DNA from: Longimicrobium sp.
GTDB taxonomy: Bacteria; Gemmatimonadota; Gemmatimonadetes; Longimicrobiales; Longimicrobiaceae
Direction: 5' to 3'
Assembly: GCA_036377595.1 (NCBI GenBank)
Contig: DASUYB010000145.1
Location: 1 to 64,000, forward strand
Length of the DNA stretch: 64,000 nt
Within the stretch, counting starts at the first letter, position 1; every line of letters starts with the position of its first letter. Below the pieces are notes generated by a model, which searched no databases, was not told the origin of the DNA, and saw only the letters and a program-made list of their open reading frames with translations. Shown here one piece after another: positions 11,560-19,935 of the stretch. The translations under genes and the position numbers were made by a program.

Positions 11560-12765
11560 ATGCCCAGGACCCTGCGTTCCACCGCCCTTGCCGCCGCGCT
11601 GGTGCTCGGCGGCACCGTCTCGCTGCACGCCCAGGCCGACAGCGCGCTGTACGTGTCGAGCGGCGGCACCCAGCTCTTCCGCGTGAACGTTGACGCCGGC
11701 CTGGTGGCCAACGGCACCTCCGGCACGGGCAGCATTCCCGCGACGGGCGCCGGCGTGCGCATGATGTGGTTCCCCAACAAGTACGCCTTTCGTGCCGGAT
11801 CGGTGTCCAGCTTCGGCGCCACCTACTGGGACCTGGGCAGCGTCGGGACCGGCTCGGCCGCGTTCGGCGAGAACACGCGCGCCAGCGGCGCCGGCTCGTT
11901 CGCCGCCGGCCTGGCCACCACCGCGAGCGGCGCCCAGTCGGCGGCCCTGGGGAACAACTCCACCGCCAGCGGCGACCGGTCGTTCGCCGTGGTCGCCGCC
12001 ACCGCGTCGGGAGCGGGCGCCGTGGCCCTTGGCGACGGCGCGCAGGCCACCGGCGACGAGTCCGCCGCCATCGGCCAGAGCTCCATCGCCGGCGGGCTGG
12101 GCGCGACGGTGATCGGCCCCAGCATCGCCAACGGCAGCTACGCCGTGGCCATGGGGCTGCAGAACAGCGCCAGCGGCAACTTCTCCATCGCCATCGGCAA
12201 GAACGCGCGCACCGCCAACCGGCAGGGCTCCGTCGTGCTGGGCGACGGCTGCGCCGGCTTCTCGTCGGACTCGGTCTACGCCACGGCCAACAACCAGTTC
12301 GTCGCGCGCGGTTGCGGCGGGATCAGGTTCTTCACCTCGCAGAACCTGTCGTCGGGCGTGGAGGTGGCGGCCGGCGGCGGCTCGTGGAGCAGCATCTCGG
12401 ACCGCAACCGCAAGGAGAACTTCCTGGGGGTGGACGGCGAGGAGCTGCTGGCGCGGCTGCGGAACGTGCCCGTGAGCACCTGGAACTACAAGACGCAGGA
12501 CCGCTCGATCCGCCACATGGGCCCGATGGCGCAGGACCTGTTCGCCGCCTTCGGCCTGGGCGAGAGCAACCTGATGATCAACTCGGTCGACATCGACGGG
12601 GTGAACCTGGCCGGCGTGCAGGCGGTGGCCGCCCGCACCGACGCGCTGCGCGCCCAGGTGCACACGCTGACGGAAGAGAACACCGAGCTGCGCGGACGCG
12701 TGACCGACCTCGAGGCACGGCTGCAGCGCCTGGAGGCGCTGGTCGCCGCGCAGGCGAAGCCCTGA
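11560..12765 (+). CDS. Secreted YadA-head-like protein with C-terminal S74 chaperone domain (paralogue A)
   Basis: The 401 residues start with a Sec signal (ALAAALVLGGTVSLHAQA). A short beta motif (ADSALYVSSGGTQLFRVNVD) and the island-specific module GAGVRMMWFPNKYAFRAG at about 64-81 follow. Then comes a run of YadA/Hia head-type repeats at about 93-190 (GSAAFGENTRASGAGSFAAG, SAALGNNSTASGDRSFA). The end is a peptidase S74 / chaperone-of-endosialidase domain with S280-D-R-N-R-K285, RLRNVPVSTWNY and [17 protein letters not shown], plus a coiled coil. S74 domains fold trimeric fibres and cut themselves off at the Ser of SDxxxK. There is no YadA membrane anchor, so the mature product is probably a released or otherwise attached trimeric fibre. 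Its target is unknown. Confidence 0.88.
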   Translation: MPRTLRSTALAAALVLGGTVSLHAQADSALYVSSGGTQLFRVNVDAGLVANGTSGTGSIPATGAGVRMMWFPNKYAFRAGSVSSFGATYWDLGSVGTGSAAFGENTRASGAGSFAAGLATTASGAQSAALGNNSTASGDRSFAVVAATASGAGAVALGDGAQATGDESAAIGQSSIAGGLGATVIGPSIANGSYAVAMGLQNSASGNFSIAIGKNARTANRQGSVVLGDGCAGFSSDSVYATANNQFVARGCGGIRFFTSQNLSSGVEVAAGGGSWSSISDRNRKENFLGVDGEELLARLRNVPVSTWNYKTQDRSIRHMGPMAQDLFAAFGLGESNLMINSVDIDGVNLAGVQAVAARTDALRAQVHTLTEENTELRGRVTDLEARLQRLEALVAAQAKP

Positions 12766-12773
12766 TCCGAACC

Positions 12774-12808
12774 GGCGCCCCGGCCCCGCGCGACAGAGCC
12801 GGGGCGCC
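12774..12808 (+). terminator. Hairpin after S74 paralogue A
   Basis: An 11-bp perfect stem (GGCGCCCCGGC / GCCGGGGCGCC) starts 8 nt after the stop codon. There is no T-run, so it may act as a transcript-end stabiliser or a weak terminator. Confidence 0.5.
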
Positions 12809-12871
12809 CGCAGCACCTTCGTGCGTCCCCTCGCGGGCCGCTCAACCCGCAACGACCCGACCCATCCCATC

Positions 12872-13897
12872 ATGCATTACCGGCAACTGATCGCCCGCGC
12901 CGGGTGCGGCGCCGCGCTGGTGCTGCTGGCCGCCTGCAGCGACCAGACGACCCTTCCGCCCGCGGTGGCGCCGGCGGGGACGATGGCGCAGATGCGGTGC
13001 ACCGTGGACGTGCCGTCGGCCACCCTGGCGTGCGCCGCGGTGAAGCCCGCGGGCCCGGCCGGCGTGAACGCCGACCGCATCATCGGCAACCAGGATGTCT
13101 ACGTGAAGCTGTCGAGCTCGGGAACGAGCTGGGACTCGGATACCGAGATCCTGCAGAGCAACGTGACGGTGCAGAACCTCGGGCAGCAGTCGATGGGTAC
13201 CGCCAACGGCAGCGCCGTCACCGGCGTGAAGGTGTTCTTCAACTCCGGCCCCACGGTCACCGCGGGGTCGGGGTCGGTGACGCTGGCCAACGCCGACGGG
13301 ATGGACACCTTCCTGTCGTCGAACCAGTCGTACTTCCTGTACAACGAGATCCTGGCGCCCTACCAGATCTCCACCGCGCGCAACTGGCAGTTCAACGTCC
13401 CCTCCACCGTCACCTCCTTCTCCTTCACCGTCTACGTGTGGACGCAGATGGTGAACGAGGCGCTGCCGATCGTCGACAAGGTGTGGACGGGCGCGGTCAG
13501 CACGGCGTGGGAGACGGCCGGCAACTGGCAGGGCGGCGTGGTGCCGGATTCGACCAGCGTCGTCGCCATCCCACCCGACTCGCTCCTTTCCGGCGCGCAC
13601 AACCAGCCGGTGCTGACCGCCGACGCCGACGTGGCGCACCTGCGCGTGGGCTACGGCAGCTCGCTGGGGCTGGCCGGCCACCAGATGCGCGTCCGGGGCA
13701 ACGTCGACGCGGTGGGTACCATCTCCGGCGGCAACGTGTGGAACAGCGGCACCGGCACGCTGCTGCGCGGCAACGTGGGCGCGCTGCAGGTGTCCGGCGG
13801 CGCGAAGATGCAGGGCGCGGTGAAGGCGTCGGCCGCGGTGTCGGTCAGCGGCTCGCTGAACACCGCCGGCCAGACGCTCACCATCTCCATCCCCTGA
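12872..13897 (+). CDS. Lipoprotein with beta-rich passenger
   Basis: The 341-residue product has a lipoprotein signal (AALVLLAAC, Cys-22). Residues about 60-200 form a Ser/Thr/Asn-rich beta domain. The C-terminal third has the WTGAVSTAWETAGNWQGGVV motif that commonly precedes beta-helical autotransporter or adhesin repeats, followed by short Gly/Val repeats (QMRVRGNVDAVGTISGGNVW). I infer a surface or periplasmic beta-helix lipoprotein. It sits between two S74 genes on the same strand, with a hairpin on each side. The ATG at 12872 is chosen because it gives the signal peptide directly; an upstream in-frame start would bury it. Function is unknown. Confidence 0.8.
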   Translation: MHYRQLIARAGCGAALVLLAACSDQTTLPPAVAPAGTMAQMRCTVDVPSATLACAAVKPAGPAGVNADRIIGNQDVYVKLSSSGTSWDSDTEILQSNVTVQNLGQQSMGTANGSAVTGVKVFFNSGPTVTAGSGSVTLANADGMDTFLSSNQSYFLYNEILAPYQISTARNWQFNVPSTVTSFSFTVYVWTQMVNEALPIVDKVWTGAVSTAWETAGNWQGGVVPDSTSVVAIPPDSLLSGAHNQPVLTADADVAHLRVGYGSSLGLAGHQMRVRGNVDAVGTISGGNVWNSGTGTLLRGNVGALQVSGGAKMQGAVKASAAVSVSGSLNTAGQTLTISIP

Positions 13898-13920
13898 GCG
13901 ACGCCGGGTGATGGATCTCC

Positions 13921-13969
13921 GCCGCTCCGGGTGATCCCCGGGGCGGCGCGCGCTCCGGCCGGCCGGAGC
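13921..13969 (+). terminator. Paired hairpins after the lipoprotein gene
   Basis: The first is a 10-bp stem (GCCGCTCCGG / CCGGGGCGGC with one G-T pair) at 13921-13947. It is followed by an 18-nt perfect palindrome GCTCCGGCCGGCCGGAGC at 13952-13969. There is no T-run. Confidence 0.45.
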
Positions 13970-14029
13970 AACGAACCCGCCTCGTGAGGGCGGACGCATG
14001 ATCGGAAACCCCTGAATCACCGCCTGACG

Positions 14030-15730
14030 ATGAAGCTCCTGTTCCGCGCCATCCTCCCCGCCCTGCTCTGCGCGGCCGCCGTTCCCGCGGCGGCCCGGGC
14101 GCAGGTGGTTCCCGATTCCGTCGTCGCCGTCACCAAGAACGGCGAGACGCTCCTCCGGGTGAACGTCGACGGCCGCGTGGGGATCGGCACCAGCACGCCC
14201 GACCGCAAACTGACGGTGAACGGCAGCGTCGGCGCCGACAGCGTCGTGGCCGCCTCGGGCTTCAAGTTTCCCGACGGTACGGTGCAGACCACCGCCGCCG
14301 TCGCCGCCAGCGGCACCAGCAGCAACGTCCCCAACACGCTGGTCAAGCGCGACAGCACCGGGAGCTTCGCCGCGGGGAAGGCGACGCTCGACAGCCTGGC
14401 CGTCGCCGGGCGCAGCGCGCTGGGCGCCACGAGCACGGGGCGGCTGAGCGCCTCCGACACCGTCTCCACCTCCGTCGGCATCAAGTTCGGCGACGGCTCG
14501 GTGCAGACCACGGCGGCGACCTCCGCGACGGGGACGAGCGCCAACACGCCGAACACGCTCGTACAGCGCGACGCCAACGGGAGCTTCGCGGCCGGGAAGG
14601 CCACGCTCGACAGCCTGGCCGTGGCGGGGAGGACGACGCTGGGGAGCGGCGACGTGATCGTCGAGCGCGTGAGCAGCCTCGCGAACGACGCGGACTCGAT
14701 CCTCACCGTCCGCAACGGCAGCAACCGCTTCCGCGTGACGCGCAACGCCGGCGTGCTGGCGGTCGGCACCTTCGACAGCGGCTCCTCCAACTCCGTGCCC
14801 ATCGAGGGCGCGGGGACGCGGATGATGTGGTATCCGGGGAAGGCGGCGTTCCGCGCGGGGGCCATCAACGGCACGCAGTGGGACGACGCCAACATCGGCA
14901 GCTATTCCGTGGCGATGGGCACGGACGTCCGCGCGCTGGGCGACTACGCGTTCGCGGGAGGTGCCCGGGCCGTGGCGGCCAACAGCGGCACCTTCGCCTT
15001 CGGCGAGGACGTGACCGCCACCGGCGCCAACTCGGTGGTGATGGGCTACAAGGCCAGCAGCAGCACGGGCGCCGGAAGCCCGCGCCTGGGCACCTTCGTG
15101 TTCGGCGACCGCTCCACCAGCGCCACCGGCGACACCGTCCACCCCACCATCACCAACTCGGCCACCTGGCGCGTGGCGAACGGCTTCTACATCTACACCG
15201 CGTCGAACCTGGCCAGCGGGGTGAGCTTCCAGTCGGGGAGCAGCACCACCAGCCCCTGGTGCTCGATCGCCAACGCGATGATCAGCGCCAGCAACTGCGC
15301 CTACCTGTCGAGCGGCGGGACGTGGACCAACAGCTCGGACGTGAACCGCAAGCACGGCTTCGCCGCGGTGTCGGGCGAGGACGTGCTGGCGCGGCTGCGG
15401 TCGGTGCCCATCTCCACCTGGACGTACAACGGCGAGGCAGACCGGGTGCGGCACCTGGGGCCGATGGCGCAGGACTTCCACGCCGCGTTCGGGCTGGGCG
15501 GCTCGGACGACACGCACATCGCCACCGTGGACGCCGACGGCGTGGCGCTGGCGGCGGCGCAGGCGCTGGACGCGCGCACCACCGGGCAGGCGTGGACGAT
15601 CGCCCGGCAGCAGGAGACGATCGCCGCGCAGCAGCGGACCATCGACGCGCAGGGACGCGAGCTGGCCGAGCTGCGCGCGCGGCTGGACCGGCTCGAGGCC
15701 GCGGTGACGGCTGCCGCGCCGAAGCCCTGA
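14030..15730 (+). CDS. Secreted tail-fibre-like protein with S74 chaperone domain (paralogue B)
   Basis: The 566-residue protein has a Sec signal (LPALLCAAAVPAAARAQ). The start GVGIGTSTPDRKLTVNGSV is a sequence style common in phage-type fibres. An internal duplication of about 70 residues follows (FKFPDGTVQTTAAVAASGTS near 76 and IKFGDGSVQTTAATSATGTS near 149, each followed by NTLV-RD-GSFAAGKATLDSL). Then come the module GAGTRMMWYPGKAAFRAG (about 261-278) and YadA-head-like repeats. A Cys pair (SPWCSIANAMISASNCAYL) precedes the S74 domain with dyad S436/K441 and RHLGPMAQDFHAAFGLG. A coiled coil ends the chain. The cleavable chaperone is inferred from family knowledge. The gene follows the lipoprotein by about 130 nt. 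Confidence 0.88.
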   Translation: MKLLFRAILPALLCAAAVPAAARAQVVPDSVVAVTKNGETLLRVNVDGRVGIGTSTPDRKLTVNGSVGADSVVAASGFKFPDGTVQTTAAVAASGTSSNVPNTLVKRDSTGSFAAGKATLDSLAVAGRSALGATSTGRLSASDTVSTSVGIKFGDGSVQTTAATSATGTSANTPNTLVQRDANGSFAAGKATLDSLAVAGRTTLGSGDVIVERVSSLANDADSILTVRNGSNRFRVTRNAGVLAVGTFDSGSSNSVPIEGAGTRMMWYPGKAAFRAGAINGTQWDDANIGSYSVAMGTDVRALGDYAFAGGARAVAANSGTFAFGEDVTATGANSVVMGYKASSSTGAGSPRLGTFVFGDRSTSATGDTVHPTITNSATWRVANGFYIYTASNLASGVSFQSGSSTTSPWCSIANAMISASNCAYLSSGGTWTNSSDVNRKHGFAAVSGEDVLARLRSVPISTWTYNGEADRVRHLGPMAQDFHAAFGLGGSDDTHIATVDADGVALAAAQALDARTTGQAWTIARQQETIAAQQRTIDAQGRELAELRARLDRLEAAVTAAAPKP

Positions 15731-15737
15731 GATCTCC

Positions 15738-15770
15738 GGCCCGCCGCGCACGCACCTCGCGCGGCGGGCC
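15738..15770 (+). terminator. Strong hairpin after S74 paralogue B
   Basis: A 12-bp perfect stem GGCCCGCCGCGC / GCGCGGCGGGCC with a 9-nt loop begins 7 nt after the stop codon. Confidence 0.55.
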
Positions 15771-15841
15771 GCTCCACTCGCTCCATCTTCACACCCCGGG
15801 CGCGGGTGCTGGCGCCCTCCATCAAAACCGGTTCGGTCCCC

Positions 15842-16912
15842 ATGCATCGCATCCTGACCCGCAGCATTCCGATGGCCGCGGCGGCACTGGTCGCCGCGCT
15901 CCCCGCCGCGGCGCAGGTCGCCGACTCGGCGTTCGCCGTCAACTACTCCGGCAGCAGCCTGATGCGCGTGAACGTCGACGGGGGCGCTTCGTGGAGGGGG
16001 ACCTACGACGGCACCACCACCCCCGGCGTGGCGCCGGTGGAGGGCGCCGGCGCACGGATGATGTGGTATCCGCAGAAGGCCGCCTTCCGCGCCGGGTACG
16101 TCAGCGGCACCTTCTGGGACGAGGCGAACATCGGCTTCTGGTCGTTCGCCGCCGGAGACGACGCCAGGGCCCAGGGGAGCTACTCCGTGGCGCTGGGGCT
16201 GCGGCCCTGGGCGTTCGCGCAGGCGTCGTTCGCGGCGGGCGAGGACGTGAGCGCGACCGGCGCGTCGTCGGTGGCGCTGGGCTACCACGCGCACACCAAC
16301 GCGCGGTTGGGCTCGTTCGTGTTCAGCGACCGCTCGTCGGTCGACACGCTGCGCGCGGGGGTGAACCACTCGGCCAACTGGCGCGTGTCGGGCGGGTTCC
16401 GGATCTTCACCTCGAGCAACCTGAGCACCGGCGTCACCATCCAGTCAGGCGCGTCGGTCAGCAACTGGGGGCAGTCGAACGCGGTGATCAGCACCAGCAC
16501 CGGCGCGTACCTGGGCACGGACGGCGTCTGGCACGATGTCTCGGACGTCAACCGCAAGCACCTGTTCGCCGACGTCTCGGGCGAGGACGTGCTGTCGCGG
16601 CTGCGGACGCTACCGGTCCGGAGTTGGAGCTACCGCGTAGACCCCGACTACGTGCGGCACATCGGCCCCACCGCGCAGGACTTCCGCGCCGCGTTCGGGC
16701 TGGGCTCGGACTCCACCACCATCGCGCCGATCGACGAAGGCGGCGTGGCGCTGGCCGGCATCCAGGCGCTGGACGCGCGCACCACGTCGCAGCTGACCCG
16801 CATCGAGGCGCTGGAGCGCGACAACGCCGCGCTGCGCAACGAGAACGCGGAGCTGCGCGCGCGGCTGGAGCGTATCGAGGCCCTGCTGCAGGCGCAGGCC
16901 GCGAAGCCCTGA
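15842..16912 (+). CDS. Secreted S74-chaperone fibre protein (paralogue C)
   Basis: This is the shortest paralogue, 356 residues. ATG 15842 gives the signal MAAAALVAALPAAAQ; an in-frame codon 12 residues upstream would only add a tail. The mature protein has SAFAVNYSGSSLMRVNVDGG, the module [18 protein letters not shown] at about 69-86, head-like repeats (SFAAGEDVSATGASSVALGY) and VFSDRSSVDTLRAG. The S74 domain follows with dyad S234/K239, RSWSYRVDPDYVRHIGPTAQ and a C-terminal coiled coil. It differs from B and D in lacking the long N-terminal region, as if it were the minimal unit of the family. Confidence 0.87.
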   Translation: MHRILTRSIPMAAAALVAALPAAAQVADSAFAVNYSGSSLMRVNVDGGASWRGTYDGTTTPGVAPVEGAGARMMWYPQKAAFRAGYVSGTFWDEANIGFWSFAAGDDARAQGSYSVALGLRPWAFAQASFAAGEDVSATGASSVALGYHAHTNARLGSFVFSDRSSVDTLRAGVNHSANWRVSGGFRIFTSSNLSTGVTIQSGASVSNWGQSNAVISTSTGAYLGTDGVWHDVSDVNRKHLFADVSGEDVLSRLRTLPVRSWSYRVDPDYVRHIGPTAQDFRAAFGLGSDSTTIAPIDEGGVALAGIQALDARTTSQLTRIEALERDNAALRNENAELRARLERIEALLQAQAAKP

Positions 16913-16932
16913 CCGAAGTCTCACGCGGAGAC

Positions 16933-16981
16933 GCGGAGCCGCGGAGGAGATCGCTCTCCTTCGCGGCTTCCGTGTTTTTCA
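16933..16981 (+). terminator. Rho-independent terminator after S74 paralogue C
   Basis: An imperfect GC-rich stem (GGAGCCGCGGAGGAG pairing with CTCTCCTTCGCGGCTTCC) is followed directly by TGTTTTTC. The upstream arm lies in an ACGCGGAG-type low-complexity word that recurs near 41843 and 60844. Confidence 0.6.
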
Positions 16982-17012
16982 TGATATGGGATGATCAAAA
17001 ACAGACAGAGAC

Positions 17013-17226
17013 GTCATCCTGAGGCCGGCCACGCCTGAATCACGTCGGCACCATTGGTTGCAGGCCGAAGGATCTGTAACCGACGCCGCGCCACAGTCGG
17101 GGTAACGCATCGGAGCGTGACGGATTCGTTTGTATCCAACGATGGTGCAACGTCGAATATAGATCCTTCGGCCTGCAAGCTGTTGCGCATACGCTGGTTA
17201 CGGTCTGGCCGGCCTCAGGATGACGT
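17013..17226. repeat. Palindromic intergenic repeat, GTCATCCTGAGG family, full unit
   Basis: GTCATCCTGAGGCCGGCC at 17013 runs to GCAGGCCGAAGGATCT ending at 17075. After a spacer, AGATCCTTCGGCCTGC at 17161 runs to GGCCTCAGGATGAC ending at 17226. The two halves are inverted copies of each other, about 65 bp each. Other copies: full units at 24337 and 60604, halves at 38740 and 41969. The 339-nt gap 16913-17251 holds this unit and the terminator only. Confidence 0.8.
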
Positions 17227-17251
17227 CCCCACGGTCGGCGTGTGACCTCAC

Positions 17252-18451
17252 CTATTGGTCGCGGAGATGGCGCTCGTGGACGGTCGCGGCGAAGACGGCG
17301 GTGCCGGCCAGGCCGATGCCGCAGGCCACGGCGAACGGCAGCTGCGGGCTCACGCGCCAGAGCAGCCCGCCGACCAGCGACGCGGGGGTGATGGCCACGC
17401 TGCGGACGAGGTAGTACAGCCCCACCGTCCGCGCGCGGAGCCCCGGCTCGGCCAGGTCCACGATCAGCGCCTTGCGCGACGGCTCGCCCACCTCGCGCAG
17501 CCCGCCGACCACGAACGCCAGCGCCAGCGCGGCCCAGCTCCGCGACAGCACGACGGCCAGCGGGAAGAGGGAGAACATCAGGAAGGTGGCGATGACGAAC
17601 GGCTTCTGCCCCGTCCGCTCCGCCATCCGCGCGGCGGGGAGATAGCAGAGGATCGCCGCCGCCATCTCCACCGTCACCAGCAGCCCGTACCGCGGCGCGG
17701 AGATGCCGACGACGTTGGTGGCGTAGAGGACGAGGAAGACCTCCACCATCCCCTCGCAGGTGCGCACGAACACGTCGGAGACCAGCAGCCAGCGCAGCGC
17801 GGCGGGCAGCCGGCGCCACACGTCCGCCATCCGCACCGGCGCCGCGTCCGCCGCGACGGGGATGCGCACGCGCGACACCACCGCGAGCGTCGCCAGCGCC
17901 AGCGCCAGGGAGACGGCGAGGCCCGCGCGCACGCCGCCGCGGACGCCGTACGCCGCGATCGCCAGTCCCCCCAGCGCGGGGGCCACGGCGATGGGCACGC
18001 GCCGGAGAAGCGACTGCACGGCGAAGCCCACGGCGCGGCGGCCGCGCGGGAGCGAGTCGCCGATGGCGGCGAAGAGCGCGGGGCTGGCCATGCTCGCCCA
18101 CGCGGCCGACAGCGCCAGCCCGGCGAACAGCCACGGCCACGACGGCGCCAGCGCGTACACCGCGTACCCCGCCCCGGCCAGGGCGACGAAGAGCGTGAGC
18201 GCGCGGCGGCGCCCCCACCGGTCCGCGATCCACCCGCCGGGATACTGGTAGACGCCGTCCAGGAAGTCGCCCGCCGCGCCGTAGCCGCCGATGGCCAGCA
18301 CCGGCGCGCCCATCGCCTCCAGGTACTTGGGCACGAAGCGCTTCCACAGCTGCTCGCCCAGCCCCATCAGGAACACCGCCGCGGCCACCGCGCCGGTGTT
18401 GCGGTCCAGCCCCAGCCCGCGCGCGAGCCTCGTTCCCGCCGCGGCGTCCAC
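17252..18451 (-). CDS. MFS transporter
   Basis: About 400 residues with 12 predicted membrane helices. The MFS loop motif is GGWIADRWGRRRALTLFVAL after TM2, and LPAARMAERTGQKPFVIATF is the equivalent in the second half. The start is placed at GTG 18451, 2 nt after the upstream stop. An in-frame ATG at 18496 would overlap the neighbour by 43 nt. It follows a ChrB-C-like gene, an arrangement seen in chromate-resistance contexts, but the protein is not a ChrA-type (CHR family) chromate transporter. The substrate is unknown. Confidence 0.85.
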   Translation of the reverse strand: MDAAAGTRLARGLGLDRNTGAVAAAVFLMGLGEQLWKRFVPKYLEAMGAPVLAIGGYGAAGDFLDGVYQYPGGWIADRWGRRRALTLFVALAGAGYAVYALAPSWPWLFAGLALSAAWASMASPALFAAIGDSLPRGRRAVGFAVQSLLRRVPIAVAPALGGLAIAAYGVRGGVRAGLAVSLALALATLAVVSRVRIPVAADAAPVRMADVWRRLPAALRWLLVSDVFVRTCEGMVEVFLVLYATNVVGISAPRYGLLVTVEMAAAILCYLPAARMAERTGQKPFVIATFLMFSLFPLAVVLSRSWAALALAFVVGGLREVGEPSRKALIVDLAEPGLRARTVGLYYLVRSVAITPASLVGGLLWRVSPQLPFAVACGIGLAGTAVFAATVHERHLRDQ

Positions 18452-18453
18452 GC

Positions 18454-18903
18454 TCAGGCGGCCGCCGGCGCGGCGGCGGCCACGCGCTCCTGGCACCAGG
18501 CGTACAGCGCGTCGTACATCGGCGACTCCAGCGCGATCTTCCCGTGGTCGTCATCGCCGTGCAGCGTGGCGAAGCCGTAGGCGATGGCGCGCAGTCCGTA
18601 CGCCTCCGGCGGCGCCGACGGCAGCTCGGCGGGGATGTCGGCGCCGTGCACGATCTCGCCCAGCAGCCGCAGCGCGGGGGCGTCGAGGCCGTACCTCATC
18701 AGGATCGACTCGAAGCTGCACCGCCCGTCCACGTGCCCCAGCTCCACGCCCGGCATGTCGTACGGGATGGCGTCGGGAATGGACGACGGAACGGTGCCCG
18801 GCGGCACGTACAGGAACTCGGCGTCGGGATCCACGAAGCGGCGGATCAGCCACGGGCAGGCGATCCGGTCCACGTTCGCGTTTCGGCGGGTGACCCAGCG
18901 CAT
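18454..18903 (-). CDS. Chromate-resistance ChrB C-terminal-domain-like protein
   Basis: The 149-residue protein matches the ChrB C-terminal pattern: MRWVTRRNANVDRIACPWLI, RFVDPDAEFLYVPPGTV, GVELGHVDGRCSFESILMRY, LLGEIVHGADI and YDALYAWCQERV. In full ChrB a regulatory N-terminal domain precedes this; here only the C-terminal domain is present, as in many stand-alone homologues. The start is set at 18903 because GAGGAG stands 6 nt before the ATG and the family motif begins at residue 2. It is probably co-transcribed with the downstream MFS gene. A link to chromate specifically is family inference. Confidence 0.82.
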   Translation of the reverse strand: MRWVTRRNANVDRIACPWLIRRFVDPDAEFLYVPPGTVPSSIPDAIPYDMPGVELGHVDGRCSFESILMRYGLDAPALRLLGEIVHGADIPAELPSAPPEAYGLRAIAYGFATLHGDDDHGKIALESPMYDALYAWCQERVAAAAPAAA

Positions 18904-19408
18904 GGCGATCTCCTCGGATGAGGGAGCGGAGATGCAGATCGGATACAGCATACGGTCTTCGCCGATGCGGGGAAGGATTTCGTTACGGTCATCCCCCGAT
19001 GTGGTTGAGCAAGTGCGAAAGTGCGAAGGTGCGAAAGTGCGAAAGTGAGGCGGAGCCAGGCGAAACCACTCTCACACTCTCGCACTCGTCCGGGCTGCAT
19101 CTCACCTCAGATGGCGGCTTTCACGCGGGGAACAAAGAAACAATTGCCCCCACCCATCTCCCTTCGTATCCTCTGATCAACACTTCTGCTGTTACTCTTT
19201 TCCGTATCACCTCGCCATCTGTTCATCCGCGCTCGTCTTGGGCCGCGGAGATCCCATCTTCCGGCCAACCACTTGGGGAGAAGTGAGTTACGGCAGATGG
19301 AATGAGATCCATCTTCCGGTTGTCTGATCACGCGTCCCACCTGCAGTTCCCCGCCCGCCCATCCAAGCTCCGGCGGGCATCATCCCCCCTCACACGAGGA
19401 CGAGGCCT
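18904..19408. other. Intergenic region with a GTGCGAAA tandem/inverted repeat and an AT-richer half
   Basis: Positions 19010-19085 hold tandem GTGCGAAAGTGCGAAGG words followed, after a short spacer, by an imperfect inverted copy (CTCTCACACTCTCGCACTC). The stretch 19100-19300 is noticeably less GC-rich than anything nearby and holds one promoter candidate. No conserved ORF was found. Confidence 0.6.
19144..19172 (+). promoter_or_regulatory. Candidate promoter upstream of the second island segment
   Basis: TTGCCC (19144-19149), 17-nt spacer and TATCCT (19167-19172). The same pair of hexamers with the same spacer occurs before the TetR gene at 32953, which raises its credibility. It would drive the lipoprotein at 19409 and the collagen-like gene at 19936. 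Confidence 0.35.
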
Positions 19409-19855
19409 ATGAGACCAACCGCGCTGGTCACCCTTGCGCTTCCCATCGGCATGGCGGCGTGCGCCGACGCGCCGACGGCGGCCAGGGAAGCCCACCCCAC
19501 CGAGCTGGCGGCCGACGTGGTGCCCGCGTCGACCGTGCTGCTCCTGGCGCAGGAGCGGATCGACGCGCTGAACGCATCGCTCGCCGACGCGCAGCTGCGC
19601 CTGGTGCCCGCGGTCACGGGCAACGACGTCGGCGTGGCGGGCTCGCTGCCGGTCGCGCTGCAGCGGCTGGCGGACGGCATCGCCGCAAGCGACGCGGCCG
19701 CGATCCTGGCCGCCGCGGCCGACGCCGAGAGCGCGCTGGCCACGATCCCGGCGGACCGCGCCGAGCCCATCCTGCCCGACATCGACGCGGTGCGGCTCAC
19801 GCTCGACGAGGCCAGGCTGGCCGCGGCGGAGCTCACCGGCTCCACGCAGCAGTAG
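19409..19855 (+). CDS. Small Ala-rich helical lipoprotein
   Basis: The 148-residue product has a lipoprotein signal ending MAAC (Cys-18), preceded by GAGGACGAGG as ribosome binding site. The mature part is Ala/Asp/Leu-rich and helical ([38 protein letters not shown]), without recognisable motifs. It lies 80 nt upstream of the collagen-like S74 gene on the same strand, so the two are likely co-transcribed. It may be an envelope partner for the fibre, but this rests on position only. Confidence 0.75.
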   Translation: MRPTALVTLALPIGMAACADAPTAAREAHPTELAADVVPASTVLLLAQERIDALNASLADAQLRLVPAVTGNDVGVAGSLPVALQRLADGIAASDAAAILAAAADAESALATIPADRAEPILPDIDAVRLTLDEARLAAAELTGSTQQ

Positions 19856-19935
19856 CCCGATCTCCTCTCCTACCAACCACATGGGACCGCGCGCGGCCAC
19901 TGCCCGCGTGCCGCGTCCATACCACCGGAGTGACA

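Noticed and set aside
19010-19085. Tandem GTGCGAAA words as a CRISPR array
   Set aside because: Unit length is 8-10 nt, there are no unique spacers, and no cas genes are present.
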